In this document: positions 5,681-14,056 of the stretch, piece after piece
How positions within the stretch are numbered: the first letter of the stretch is position 1
Layout: every line of letters begins with the position of its first letter
Source of the DNA: Candidatus Aminicenantota bacterium
GTDB lineage: Bacteria > Acidobacteriota > Aminicenantia > UBA2199
Assembly: GCA_020355945.1 (NCBI GenBank)
Contig: CP070627.1
Location: forward strand, 6,140,770 to 6,184,361
Reading direction: 5' to 3'
Length of the DNA stretch: 43,592 nucleotides
Translations under genes and position numbers: made by a program
Notes under the pieces: generated by a model
Told to the model about the DNA's origin: nothing
The model's database searches: none
Seen by the model: the letters and a program-made list of their open reading frames with translations, nothing else

Positions 5681-7978
5681 TTATGCTTTTTCAACTTCCA
5701 CCACGGTATCATTCCAGCACATGGTTCCGGCGATGGGATCACCTTTATTGGGGATAATGAGGTTCGGATGTTCTCCCTTATGGTTCCACCATTTATGGAA
5801 ACAGTCCGGCTCACAAACATGGTGGTGACTTTCTTTACCTGAGGCATACCGGCCGTAAGCCCAGTGACCGGCATGATGTGAAATAGCAATCACTCCCGGA
5901 TGCACGCCTTCGGTCACAAACGCCCTGGTAATCATTTCTCCCAATTTGGATTTGACTTTGATTTTGTCACCGTTCTTAATTCCCCTGGGGACGGCTGCAA
6001 TTGGATTAATCCAGGCAGGATTCTCATGATATATTTCAGTGAGCCATTTGCAATTTTGTGTCCGGGAATGGGTCTGGACACTTACTTTAAAGGTGGTTAA
6101 CACCAGTTGATCCCGGGTCATATGTTGATGTCCCGGGACCGGCATCCAGGCGGGTATAGCAGGGAAACCTTTACTGGCCAGTGCTTCGGATTTAATTTCC
6201 AATTTTGGGCTGGTGTTGTAAACCGGTTTGACTTTTTTGTCGATCCAGATACCATATTTTTTCATATATGCAAATCCACCGGCATTTTTAACACCAGGGG
6301 TGTGTTCACAGGCCCCCTTGACAAATTCCTCTGCCGAGTTAAAGCCCAGTTCCAGGTCCAATCGTCTGGCTATTTCAACAACGATGTCGCAGAAATTGCG
6401 AGCTTCCCCCAGCGGGGCATGCATGGGTTGACGGATATAATATTCCGGGAACAATTCCGGGGAGGTTTTCCCATCACAGGCCCAGCGTTCAAGATAAGTG
6501 GCATCCGGCAATACCAGGTCGGCGAGCTCTGAGGTTTCGCTTAAAGCCACATCCACCGATACCAAAAATGGTATTTTATTTTCATCTTTAAAGACCCTGG
6601 CATTTTCAATACAATCACCGTTGGAATACACCGGGTTATGACAGTAAACCATGTAAATATCAGGCCTTTCAGGGCCTTTGTCGATCATGGACAATATTTG
6701 ATGAGAGACATTATAAATGGGGAAGGCATAGGCGTCTTTTTCCCCTTTTAACAGGTCCAGGGCCTTTGTTCCTGTTTCCGGGGGTGGGAAGGGGTAATTC
6801 CAGGCCGGTCTTACACCGCCGGGGCTGCCCAGGGCATTGCTGTTGCCGACGATTGCCTCAAGCATCCAGATGGCTCGCTCGGTTTGCACGCCGTTGTAGT
6901 GCATAAACGCTCCCCTGAAACTGATACAGATCCCGGGTTTGGTGGTTCCATACTCAATGGCGATGGCGCGTATCTTTTGGGCAGGTACACCGCTGATCCC
7001 TTCTGCCCATTCCGGGGTGTAGGCTGCCAGATGCTGCCCTAGCTCGGCAACTGTTACGTTGGTGCGACTTTCAATAAATGCTTTGTCATACAGGCCATTT
7101 TTTAATAATACCTGGCACATGGACAATATCACGGCAAGGTCGGTGGCGGGTTTGACCGGGACCCATTCGGTGGATTTAGCAGCGGTATTGGATAGGCGGA
7201 CGTCAAAGGTAATCATTCTGGCGCCCCTGGACAGGGCTTCTGCGCACCTCTGCGCCATGGGAAGGTGATTGGTGTGAGCTTCGAGTACGCTGCTGCCAAA
7301 ATTTAAAATAATTTTGGCGTTTTTAAAGTCCCAGTTTCGCCGACCGCCGGTTAACCAATTGGCCACCGCACCACCTGAATTGCATATGGAAGTATGGTCA
7401 CCAATCGTGCTGGTGCCAAATGCTTGTAAGAAATAATTCACAACAATTAACCAATCGGTTCCCACCATGCGGCCGTAATGGAACATGAATTTTTCCGGTG
7501 TTCCTGCGTCTTTCAGCGCTTTGAGTCCTTTCACGGTTCTCCCGGTGATTTCACCGCCGTTGACCAATAAATCCAGGGCTTCTTCCCAGGAGATTCGTTT
7601 CCACTTTCCTTCACCCCGTTTACCCATCCGTTTCAAAGGATAAAGAAGCCGGTCCGGGTCATAGACCTGGTTGATGCCGGCCTGGCCCCGGGGACACAAT
7701 TTACCTTTGGTGCTGAGCATTTCGGGATTACCTTCGATCTTTACCAGCCGTTCCTTTTCCAGGTAACCAAGGATAGCACACCGGGTGACACATTGCCAGC
7801 AGGAGGAAGGGATAGCTTTTCGCTCTTTATAAGTAATGGGAGAGAAATCCACACCTCCTTCTTTTAATACCACATCTCCGTGAAGAATTGTTTTGGCCAA
7901 TGACTGATTTCCACCCGCTAATAGTCCCGTCCATACCGCAGCCAGTTTCATGAAATTCCGACGTTTCATGGGTTTCAT
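5681..7978 (-). CDS. Molybdopterin oxidoreductase catalytic subunit (PsrA/PhsA-like), Tat-exported
   Basis: A 765-residue catalytic subunit of the complex iron-sulfur molybdoenzyme (DMSO reductase) family. The N-terminus has a twin-arginine signal (RRNFMK, hydrophobic stretch to about residue 28), so it acts outside the cytoplasmic membrane. Cys60, Cys63, Cys67 and Cys95 form the [4Fe-4S] site (CWQCVTRC...CPRG). Cys199 in DHTSICNSGG is the likely molybdenum ligand, as in polysulfide and thiosulfate reductases. The C-terminal dinucleotide-binding domain is present (HAGHWAYGRYAS onwards). With a PsrB-like and a PsrC-like subunit in the same operon, a sulfur-compound or related anion reductase is most likely, but arsenate, tetrathionate or other substrates cannot be excluded. 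The start has a GGGAG ribosome site. Family call firm, substrate open. Confidence 0.9.
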   Translation of the reverse strand: MKPMKRRNFMKLAAVWTGLLAGGNQSLAKTILHGDVVLKEGGVDFSPITYKERKAIPSSCWQCVTRCAILGYLEKERLVKIEGNPEMLSTKGKLCPRGQAGINQVYDPDRLLYPLKRMGKRGEGKWKRISWEEALDLLVNGGEITGRTVKGLKALKDAGTPEKFMFHYGRMVGTDWLIVVNYFLQAFGTSTIGDHTSICNSGGAVANWLTGGRRNWDFKNAKIILNFGSSVLEAHTNHLPMAQRCAEALSRGARMITFDVRLSNTAAKSTEWVPVKPATDLAVILSMCQVLLKNGLYDKAFIESRTNVTVAELGQHLAAYTPEWAEGISGVPAQKIRAIAIEYGTTKPGICISFRGAFMHYNGVQTERAIWMLEAIVGNSNALGSPGGVRPAWNYPFPPPETGTKALDLLKGEKDAYAFPIYNVSHQILSMIDKGPERPDIYMVYCHNPVYSNGDCIENARVFKDENKIPFLVSVDVALSETSELADLVLPDATYLERWACDGKTSPELFPEYYIRQPMHAPLGEARNFCDIVVEIARRLDLELGFNSAEEFVKGACEHTPGVKNAGGFAYMKKYGIWIDKKVKPVYNTSPKLEIKSEALASKGFPAIPAWMPVPGHQHMTRDQLVLTTFKVSVQTHSRTQNCKWLTEIYHENPAWINPIAAVPRGIKNGDKIKVKSKLGEMITRAFVTEGVHPGVIAISHHAGHWAYGRYASGKESHHHVCEPDCFHKWWNHKGEHPNLIIPNKGDPIAGTMCWNDTVVEVEKA

Positions 7979-7984
7979 TATAAA

Positions 7985-8155
7985 TTATCTCCCTTCTTCT
8001 TTTTCCGTTTCCTGTTCCATGTTCATGTTTCCTGGTTCCACTTTTTCTCCTTTAAGGACCCATCTCAATACCAGGATATAGCTCACGATAAAAATTCCCG
8101 TGACGATGAAGGCCACTAATCCCCCAATGCCGGGTGTGTTGAAGATAACATCCAT
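7985..8155 (-). CDS. 56-residue single-pass membrane protein in molybdoenzyme operon
   Basis: A small gene between the NrfD-like and molybdoenzyme genes. ATG 8153-8155 is preceded by AGGAG six bases upstream, and the frame ends in TAA at 7985-7987, six bases before the molybdoenzyme start. The protein begins MDVIFNTPGIGGLVAF and has one transmembrane helix (about residues 11-31, IFIVSYILVLRWVL at its end) followed by a charged tail rich in Glu and Lys (EQETEKEEGR). It probably sits in the membrane with its tail in the cytoplasm as an accessory subunit of the Psr-like complex. I do not recognise a named family. The ribosome site and tight packing make it very likely to be real. Confidence 0.8.
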   Translation of the reverse strand: MDVIFNTPGIGGLVAFIVTGIFIVSYILVLRWVLKGEKVEPGNMNMEQETEKEEGR

Positions 8156-8167
8156 TGTCTTCTCCTA

Positions 8168-9523
8168 TTATTGTTCTGCCGGTTGGCTGTGGCCAGGTAA
8201 ATAAGCTTCCATTCGCCGGGTTCTTTTAAGAATAGCTTGTTTGGCCTCTTTCATTTCCCATATTGAAATAATGGGAAACAGTTTGGCAAAGATAACCAGG
8301 AACAAAATAAAGCCGGCTGTACTTCCAATGGTGATGAGCCACTCGGTGGTGCTGGGATTATAGAGGCCGGCTTTATAACCTTGTTCCAGGGATTTGGTTA
8401 AGGTGGGCACAATAATGGTAAATCTCTCCAGCCACATACCGATGATAACCAGTATGGAAGCGGTAGTGGCTGCACCGATGATCCATTTCTTCCTGGCCAA
8501 TAGAATACCAAACGCCAGGGCCATGCAAGCCACCATGGTCCAGAAGATAATACTAAATTCACCTGCCAGTTTGGAATTAAATACCGCCAGTTCCTCCGTC
8601 AATGCCCCATAACCAGTGGTGAGGTATTCGGAAAAGGTAAAATAGAACCAAAGGGCAGCCATGGCCATCAGCAGTAAGGATAACTTGTTAAAGTGAATGG
8701 GTTTGAGATAATTTTCCAGGTGAAGCGCCTTGCGTATCAACGCCACTGCAAGGATAACCGAGGCAACCCCGGAAAATATTGCGCCGGTGACAAAATAGGG
8801 GCCAAAAATTGAAGAATGCCACATGGGACGTACTGTCATGCCAAAAATCCAGGAGACCACTGTATGCACAGAAACAAAAATAGGGATAAGCAGGATTGCC
8901 ATACCACCAATGGCTTTGTTTAAACGGCGTTTTTGTCCCGGGGTATCTTTCCAGTTAAAGGAGAGAAACCGGTACAGTTTTTTACGCCATTCCTTGAGAT
9001 TTTCCCTGTTTTTTAACAGGGCCATATCCGGGATCAGGGCCAATAGGAGATAAAAAACACAGCTAAAAAAATAAACGGAAATACAGGTGACATCCCAGAG
9101 TAACGGAGAACTGAGTCGGCCTTTGGTAATGATATTGAACAGTCGTCCCGGTCGGCCCAGGTCAAACACAATTTGCAGACCTCCCACGATTAAGGCAAAG
9201 ACAGTGATGGCTTCGGCAGCACGGGTGATGGGACGCCGCCATTCCACATTAAAGACTCGTAATATGGCGGATATTAAGGTCCCGGCATGACTGATACCTA
9301 TAAAAAATACAAAATTGGTCATATATACGCCCCAGTTCACCGAATTTTTCATGCCAGTTGCATATAAACCGTAATTTAATTGGTAGACCCATGCTGCGAA
9401 ACCCACCATGACCAATGCTCCCAGTACTGCCGCGGTCAGGTAGAACCATTTTCCGGTGGTTGCGGTGGGACGTATGATATCTTCAATTATCCTGGTGTTC
9501 CTGCCTGATTCTTTATGTTTCAT
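8168..9523 (-). CDS. NrfD/PsrC-like membrane quinone-interacting subunit
   Basis: A 451-residue polytopic membrane protein with roughly ten hydrophobic helices. The segment near residues 55-85 (GVYMTNFVFFIGISHAGTLI) is the NrfD/PsrC signature, and PsrC-type subunits exchange electrons with the quinone pool and anchor the catalytic subunits. Length is close to the longer NrfD types seen in Act/Qrc/Psr-like complexes rather than the roughly 320-residue NrfD. It lies between the iron-sulfur subunit and the small membrane protein. The 94-base gap upstream (9524-9617) holds no gene. The ribosome site (AGGCAT) is weak, so coupling or a processed message may matter here. Confidence 0.9.
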   Translation of the reverse strand: MKHKESGRNTRIIEDIIRPTATTGKWFYLTAAVLGALVMVGFAAWVYQLNYGLYATGMKNSVNWGVYMTNFVFFIGISHAGTLISAILRVFNVEWRRPITRAAEAITVFALIVGGLQIVFDLGRPGRLFNIITKGRLSSPLLWDVTCISVYFFSCVFYLLLALIPDMALLKNRENLKEWRKKLYRFLSFNWKDTPGQKRRLNKAIGGMAILLIPIFVSVHTVVSWIFGMTVRPMWHSSIFGPYFVTGAIFSGVASVILAVALIRKALHLENYLKPIHFNKLSLLLMAMAALWFYFTFSEYLTTGYGALTEELAVFNSKLAGEFSIIFWTMVACMALAFGILLARKKWIIGAATTASILVIIGMWLERFTIIVPTLTKSLEQGYKAGLYNPSTTEWLITIGSTAGFILFLVIFAKLFPIISIWEMKEAKQAILKRTRRMEAYLPGHSQPAEQ

Positions 9524-9617
9524 GAGATGCCTATGTGCTTTGTGACCTTTTTAACCTAACTCGAATGCCTGGTGGCTTTTGAACTTATTGCTCAAATATG
9601 GTTCATTATTGCTACCC

Positions 9618-10424
9618 TTATAGGGCCCCCGCGCCGCGGGGTAACTCGATGGGCGTCATGCGTACACCTGCTTTTATGGAGGCTTCGGCTGCATCCGCAT
9701 CCAGCCCGATGTAGTATACCTGTGGAATGGTTCCCAGTTCCGGTAATAACGTTTGCACCGGGTTGGTGGTGACCAGTTGATGGACCTCATCTTTGGGGTC
9801 ATTGACATCACCCATGGTTCGTGCCCCGCTGGGACAGGTATTGACGCAAGAAGGAACCGCTCCGTTATCCCAACGATGATAACAAAAATCACATTTGTCC
9901 ACCACACCTGGAACCTGGCTGGGGTAGGAAAGTTCCTGTTTATCTTTCTTTTTCCACACAAAAGACCTTACCCCGTAGGGACAGGCACTCATACAGTATC
10001 TACATCCGATGCAGGTATCTTTTTTAATTGCCACCAGGCCATCGTCTCGTTTATAGGTGGCACCGGTGGGGCAGACTTTTACACAGGGTGGTTTCTCACA
10101 GTGATTACATAAACGCGGCAAAAAAATTCGTTTTACTGTGGGAAATTTTCCTTTGTTCACCTGGTTCACCCATGAGCGGAAATTTCCTAAAATCACTCCA
10201 TTTTCGCTTTTACACGCGACACTACAGGCATGGCATCCGAAACACTTCCTGAGGTCAATCACCATGGCTAATTTTTTTTTGTTTGCTTTGGTGTTTTCCC
10301 CTGGTGAGGCGGCTTTGCTTACTGCTGATCCGGCTAGTAAGGAAATCACGGCTGCACTGCCTGATTGAATCATTTCTCTCCGGGAGATATGATTAACTGT
10401 CTTTTTTTTTATGAATCCGGGCAT
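9618..10424 (-). CDS. Four-cluster ferredoxin-type subunit (PsrB/DmsB/NrfC-like) with Tat signal
   Basis: A 268-residue electron-transfer subunit. Four cysteine groups are visible: KCFGCHACSVACKS, CNHCEKPPCVKVCPTGA, TCIGCRYCMSACPYG and CDFCYH...CVNTCPSGA, which would hold four [4Fe-4S] clusters wiring the quinone subunit to the molybdoenzyme. The N-terminus carries SRREMIQ and a hydrophobic stretch (about residues 16-38), a twin-arginine signal, which agrees with an extracytoplasmic complex. A GGAC-type ribosome site precedes ATG 10422-10424. It follows thioredoxin by 12 bases. The last codons overlap a perfect 15-bp palindrome (9627-9641), which may act as an intercistronic RNA hairpin. Confidence 0.92.
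   Translation of the reverse strand: MPGFIKKKTVNHISRREMIQSGSAAVISLLAGSAVSKAASPGENTKANKKKLAMVIDLRKCFGCHACSVACKSENGVILGNFRSWVNQVNKGKFPTVKRIFLPRLCNHCEKPPCVKVCPTGATYKRDDGLVAIKKDTCIGCRYCMSACPYGVRSFVWKKKDKQELSYPSQVPGVVDKCDFCYHRWDNGAVPSCVNTCPSGARTMGDVNDPKDEVHQLVTTNPVQTLLPELGTIPQVYYIGLDADAAEASIKAGVRMTPIELPRGAGAL
9627..9641 (-). other. Perfect GC palindrome at the end of the ferredoxin-subunit gene
   Basis: CCCCGCG-C-CGCGGGG, a 7-bp arm palindrome inside the last codons of the iron-sulfur subunit. No U-tract follows on the minus strand, so it is not a standard terminator. As RNA it could form a short stable hairpin that affects message stability between the two genes, but this is speculative. Confidence 0.4.
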
Positions 10425-10436
10425 GGATTTTGTCCT

Positions 10437-10757
10437 TTAATATCCAATAATGGCTTCCACCAGCTCTTCTTCGCTGCGTATGCCAAAGAGTTGATTCACT
10501 ACCTGGCCATCTTTATAAATAAAAATCGCCGGGATACTCATCACGTTGTATTCCACTGAGATCCCCGGGTTTTCATCGATATTTAATTTGCAGATTTTGG
10601 CTTTATTGCTCATTTTCGCGGCGATTCTCTCCAGTATTGGGTCCAGCCTACGGCAGGGCGCACACCACACTGCCCAAAAATCAACCAGGGTTACACCCTT
10701 GCTAATGGTTTCTGCAAAATTATTTGCGTTTAATATTAGTACTTGTCCATCAGGCAT
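10437..10757 (-). CDS. Thioredoxin-family protein (CAPC active site)
   Basis: A 106-residue, complete thioredoxin fold with no signal peptide, so cytoplasmic. The active site is WCAPC (Cys32 and Cys35) instead of the usual WCGPC, and the cis-proline loop MSIPA is present. It should reduce disulfides or act as a thiol donor. It is the first gene of the molybdoenzyme operon, directly after a good promoter. Its pairing with the AhpD-like CxxC protein at the operon end suggests a linked thiol/peroxide or sulfur-handling function; the partner is unknown. Confidence 0.92.
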   Translation of the reverse strand: MPDGQVLILNANNFAETISKGVTLVDFWAVWCAPCRRLDPILERIAAKMSNKAKICKLNIDENPGISVEYNVMSIPAIFIYKDGQVVNQLFGIRSEEELVEAIIGY

Positions 10758-10813
10758 AAATCTAAGTCCAGGCTAAAGCATCTGTTTTAATACAACCTTA
10801 CCGTTTAGCTTTT

Positions 10814-10842
10814 AGTTTATTCGATTTTTACGAAAAAGTCAA
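10814..10842 (-). promoter_or_regulatory. Sigma-70-type promoter of the thioredoxin-molybdoenzyme operon
   Basis: Minus strand: TTGACT (10837-10842), 17-base spacer, TAAACT (10814-10819). The -35 matches 5 of 6 and the -10 matches 4 of 6 consensus bases with optimal spacing. It lies about 56 bases before the thioredoxin ATG in the 93-base gap after the broken iron-sulfur gene. It would serve all genes from 10757 down to 4631. Confidence 0.55.
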
Positions 10843-10850
10843 TATTTAAG

Positions 10851-11320
10851 TCAATATTTTTTTTTCACACCATAGGGGCAAATTCGTCGGCAGAGTCCGC
10901 AGCTTTCAATCACCATCCCCCTGGGCAATTGCTCCATCATTACCCCCCGGCACAGTGCCTGATTGACCATTTGGGCTTCACCAATGGCCCCAACCGGGCA
11001 AACCTGCTGGCAGAGGGTACAGGAATAGCCTGCTCTCCGGCCTTCTCCAGGAATAAGGCGATGTCAACGGCCAGTTGGTCGAGCCTGATATGAATAACCT
11101 CCATTGCCCGGTGATAGGCTGTTGCCGGGCCTTCCAGGACACCGCCCGGGATGCACATCGCACAAACAACAACAATTGCTGCCTCAGGTAGGATGTCTGC
11201 TGGCCGGTGACCCACAGGTGCCGCATCAAACCGATCAACCGGGGCCACACCCACCAGGTCCGCCCCCCTGTCAAAAGCAAATTGTTTTAATTCATTAACT
11301 GTAATCATCATATCCGGCAC
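10851..11320 (-). pseudogene. Broken QueG-like (COG1600-type) iron-sulfur protein gene
   Basis: The frame from ATG 11318-11320 gives a 126-residue product ending at 10940. Its first 100 residues (ELKQFAFDRGADLVGVAP, HRPADILPEAAIVVV, EKAGEQAIPVP) match the N-terminal part of QueG-like double-cluster proteins. The C-terminal ferredoxin region of the same family is then found in another frame: CTLCQQVCPVGAIGE and CGLCRRICPYG, ending at TGA 10851-10853. The middle of the family (about 80-100 residues) is missing. Both parts meet at TGTACCC (11015-11021), which reads as V-P in one frame and C-T in the other. This fits a deletion between short direct repeats with a frameshift. The product is probably non-functional; if the short ORF is translated it lacks cluster ligands. 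Confidence 0.8.
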
Positions 11321-11353
11321 CCTTGATTCCTACAGGATATAAGAAGAAAAACT

Positions 11354-12361
11354 CTATCCTGGCAATAAATGAAGTATATTTTCTCTTAATATCATTTTTT
11401 GTTCCTGCTTCGTTAACAAATTGATGGCGCCATTTCTGGGATTTTTAAATTTATTAATTATATTTGAATAAGTGTTTTTAAATCCCAAAATCGGCCAATC
11501 CGTGCCAAAAATAATTTTATGGTTGATTTTTCGTTTAAATAGAGATCGCAGAGCGTCGATGGGTCCGGTGGGATCAAAGGATGCCAGGAAGCCACTGATG
11601 TCCAGGTATACATTGGGACGAAACGCACAGAGTAATACCGCTTCATCCACATTCATGACACCACCGTGGGCAAGAATAAAATTGACCCCCGGATACGCAT
11701 GGGCAACTTCATCGATACAGCGAATCTCAGAGTATTTACTCTTAAATACCGGCGATGTGGGCCCAGTATGAAAAATGACTGGCAATCGATGCCCTGTACA
11801 TAATTCATAATAGGGGGTTAACCCTTCATCCCTGGGATAATACCCACACGGCGGATATACCTTTAATCCATGAATTTTTCCCTTTTCCAGGTATTTACAG
11901 AAGGTTTTGAATCCCTTCTCCCCCCAACGGGGATCAATACCGGCAAATAAATAAAATCTCCCCGGGTATTTATCCAACACCTGGACGTGCATCCCTATCA
12001 TCTCATCAATACTATATTCCATATCCTTTAATTGGTAAGTGAAATCAGGGAGCAGTAAAATGGTTCTCTCGACATTGGATTTATTCATCCCCTCGATTAA
12101 TCGATCGCATTCATGATCCGACAAATTCCTTTTGTATCCCTCTGCAATAGTTTCCCGTTTGATGGTGGGGGCATATTTGCTAATGGCGGAATACATATTA
12201 TCGATGATGGGGGAAGTAAACGAATTGGGTAGATATCTAACCGAAGGGATATGAACGTGGGCATCGATGATTTTAAAATCCAAATCCGTTCCCGGTGCGG
12301 TTCCAGGATCAATTCCCGGTTCATGTTTTTTTGATAGAATTTTTTTTAAGAAATGTATCAT
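11354..12361 (-). CDS. Amidohydrolase (Amidohydro_2-type TIM barrel)
   Basis: A 335-residue metal-dependent hydrolase. Metal-binding positions are visible: HVH (residues 35 and 37, DAHVHIPS), His in PVIFHTG, His in FILAHGG and Asp in FGTDWP near residue 290. The pattern is that of the Amidohydrolase-2 family (aminocarboxymuconate decarboxylase-like), in which members are decarboxylases or hydrolases of small molecules. It is the last gene of the NRPS block, 39 bases after the third radical SAM gene, on the same strand, so it may tailor or hydrolyse a product of the pathway; the substrate cannot be read from sequence. No C-terminal aromatic tail is present. Family call firm. Confidence 0.88.
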   Translation of the reverse strand: MIHFLKKILSKKHEPGIDPGTAPGTDLDFKIIDAHVHIPSVRYLPNSFTSPIIDNMYSAISKYAPTIKRETIAEGYKRNLSDHECDRLIEGMNKSNVERTILLLPDFTYQLKDMEYSIDEMIGMHVQVLDKYPGRFYLFAGIDPRWGEKGFKTFCKYLEKGKIHGLKVYPPCGYYPRDEGLTPYYELCTGHRLPVIFHTGPTSPVFKSKYSEIRCIDEVAHAYPGVNFILAHGGVMNVDEAVLLCAFRPNVYLDISGFLASFDPTGPIDALRSLFKRKINHKIIFGTDWPILGFKNTYSNIINKFKNPRNGAINLLTKQEQKMILRENILHLLPG

Positions 12362-12400
12362 TCCTCACCTACCTCTGCTTACTTTCTACTTTCTGCTGTT

Positions 12401-14041
12401 TCACTGACCCACTGCGCATCGGGGGCAGGATTGTTTGATCATTTCGATTACCCTGGGGCTGGCTTCTTTTTGGGGCGAATCTCCCAGCTTCTCCCCTATT
12501 CCTTTGCTGAATCCCTTTAAAAAGAGCCTGACCTGGTCCAGGTTCATGCCGCGATTCATTAAATGAAACAGCCCATCAAATTCAAAATTATACTGGGGGA
12601 CCCAGAGGGATTTTTTTAATGACTTGAAACCTTGTTCGATTAAGTCACAGCCGCGGCTGTAATCCATGGTGGCATGATACCACTTAAAATGAATGCCTTT
12701 AATTTGATATTTTTCTTTTTCGTCCCAGATGGGAGTAACCGGGTCGCAGAACCACAATTGTGCCCGACAAAAATCCAGTTCCGTGTCTTCGATGAAGTCA
12801 AAAGTATCCTGCACGGTTTCATCGGTTTCACCGGGAAACCCCACGATAAAGCAACCAAAGGTCAGGATGTCGTATTTTTTCAGCAGTTCGATTCCTTTGC
12901 GGTATTGCTCAACCGTAACCGCTTTGTTCATATTTTCCAGGATTTGATTATTGCCGGATTCAATTCCCAGGAAAACGCCTTTACAGCCACTTTCTTTCAT
13001 CAGCTCTACCATCTCCCGGTCTGCATACTGGCATCGGAATTGAGAATGCCAGGTGAATTTATATTTGTTTTTTATGATCATCCTGGCTATATCTTTAAAA
13101 CGTCCAGGGGGAACATTAAAGGTATCATCAACAAAATCCACATGTTTGAGGGATGGGATTTGGTTGAGTGAGTTTAATTCCTTTTCCACGGCTTCCAGAT
13201 CAGCGGTCTGGTATTTGCCGGCGTGCTGGGGGAACCCGCAGAAGGCACAGGAAAAGGGACAGGATATGCAGGTTCTCACATTGACAAATTCCCCAGCTCG
13301 ATCGGCAAATAAATCCCAATTGACCATATTTTCATCCAGTTGATTATCTTCTCTTTTCAGGGGGGTGGATACATAGCCGTTTTCGGTTTTATAGTAAATA
13401 TTGTTTATTTTATTTAAGGGCAAATTGTTTTTTAGGGAACCGATTATTTTTACTAACGCGGCCTCTCCCTGGGAACTGTTCACATAAAAATCCGCGCCCA
13501 GGGATTTGAGCAAATAGTCAAATTCAGCCGGGGTACAGGTTCGATATTTGGTGGAAACAAAGGGACCGCCAACAATTATTTTAGTGAAAGGATTGTGCTG
13601 CCTGATAAATCGTATGATTTCCACTATGGGCACAGGCGTGACGTAAAGGGTGGTCAATATGGCAGTGGCCAGGACATTCCCGTGCTCCAATTTCTCCCTT
13701 AAATACTCTTTTTCATCCTGGAAGGAGTTGACAAAATCAAAAGTAAATCCCCTGCGATGGAGATACGTTCCCAGGTAAGCAATACCAGCATTAAAGGTTT
13801 CCACTGGTTTGATCGGTTGTATCAAAGGAGTTTCCCGGTGCTGATGGCAGCAGAATAAATTAAAAATATCGGCTGCCGAATAGAGTTGATTATTCAATTG
13901 AAGAATATTGATGCCCAGGTCCCGATACGCACCCGAATGAATGCCCATCTTTCTTACTGACTGTTCATATTCCTGGAAAGCGATTTGATTATGACCGATA
14001 AAAAAACAATCAATATCATTGGTTTTGTTTATTCTCATCAA
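12401..14041 (-). CDS. B12-binding radical SAM enzyme (third of the cluster)
   Basis: A 546-residue cobalamin-type radical SAM protein. An N-terminal B12-binding-like Rossmann region (about residues 85-205, with TKIIVGGPFVSTK) precedes the radical SAM core. The cluster motif is CPFSCAFC near residue 264 (CxxxCxxC), and ESGNNQILENMNK, GCFIVGFPGETDE follow as usual for the family. Cobalamin-dependent radical SAM enzymes often methylate unreactive carbon. This one is only distantly like the two at 23193 and 29038, and it ends in CPRCAVGQ instead of the acidic-aromatic tail. The start has an AAAGGTGG ribosome site. It lies 15 bases after NRPS-3. Its role in tailoring the peptide is inferred from context. 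Confidence 0.88.
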   Translation of the reverse strand: MMRINKTNDIDCFFIGHNQIAFQEYEQSVRKMGIHSGAYRDLGINILQLNNQLYSAADIFNLFCCHQHRETPLIQPIKPVETFNAGIAYLGTYLHRRGFTFDFVNSFQDEKEYLREKLEHGNVLATAILTTLYVTPVPIVEIIRFIRQHNPFTKIIVGGPFVSTKYRTCTPAEFDYLLKSLGADFYVNSSQGEAALVKIIGSLKNNLPLNKINNIYYKTENGYVSTPLKREDNQLDENMVNWDLFADRAGEFVNVRTCISCPFSCAFCGFPQHAGKYQTADLEAVEKELNSLNQIPSLKHVDFVDDTFNVPPGRFKDIARMIIKNKYKFTWHSQFRCQYADREMVELMKESGCKGVFLGIESGNNQILENMNKAVTVEQYRKGIELLKKYDILTFGCFIVGFPGETDETVQDTFDFIEDTELDFCRAQLWFCDPVTPIWDEKEKYQIKGIHFKWYHATMDYSRGCDLIEQGFKSLKKSLWVPQYNFEFDGLFHLMNRGMNLDQVRLFLKGFSKGIGEKLGDSPQKEASPRVIEMIKQSCPRCAVGQ

Positions 14042-14056
14042 GCCACCTTTCCTGGT

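Noticed and set aside
5653..5889. Longer N-terminus for the TorD-type chaperone (open frame to 5889)
   Set aside because: These codons overlap the end of the molybdoenzyme gene in another frame and show no chaperone similarity; the family begins at 5652.
12674..13171. Plus-strand ORF of 165 codons opposite the third radical SAM gene
   Set aside because: It lies wholly antisense to a well-supported gene with radical SAM motifs, has no ribosome site and no recognisable domain.
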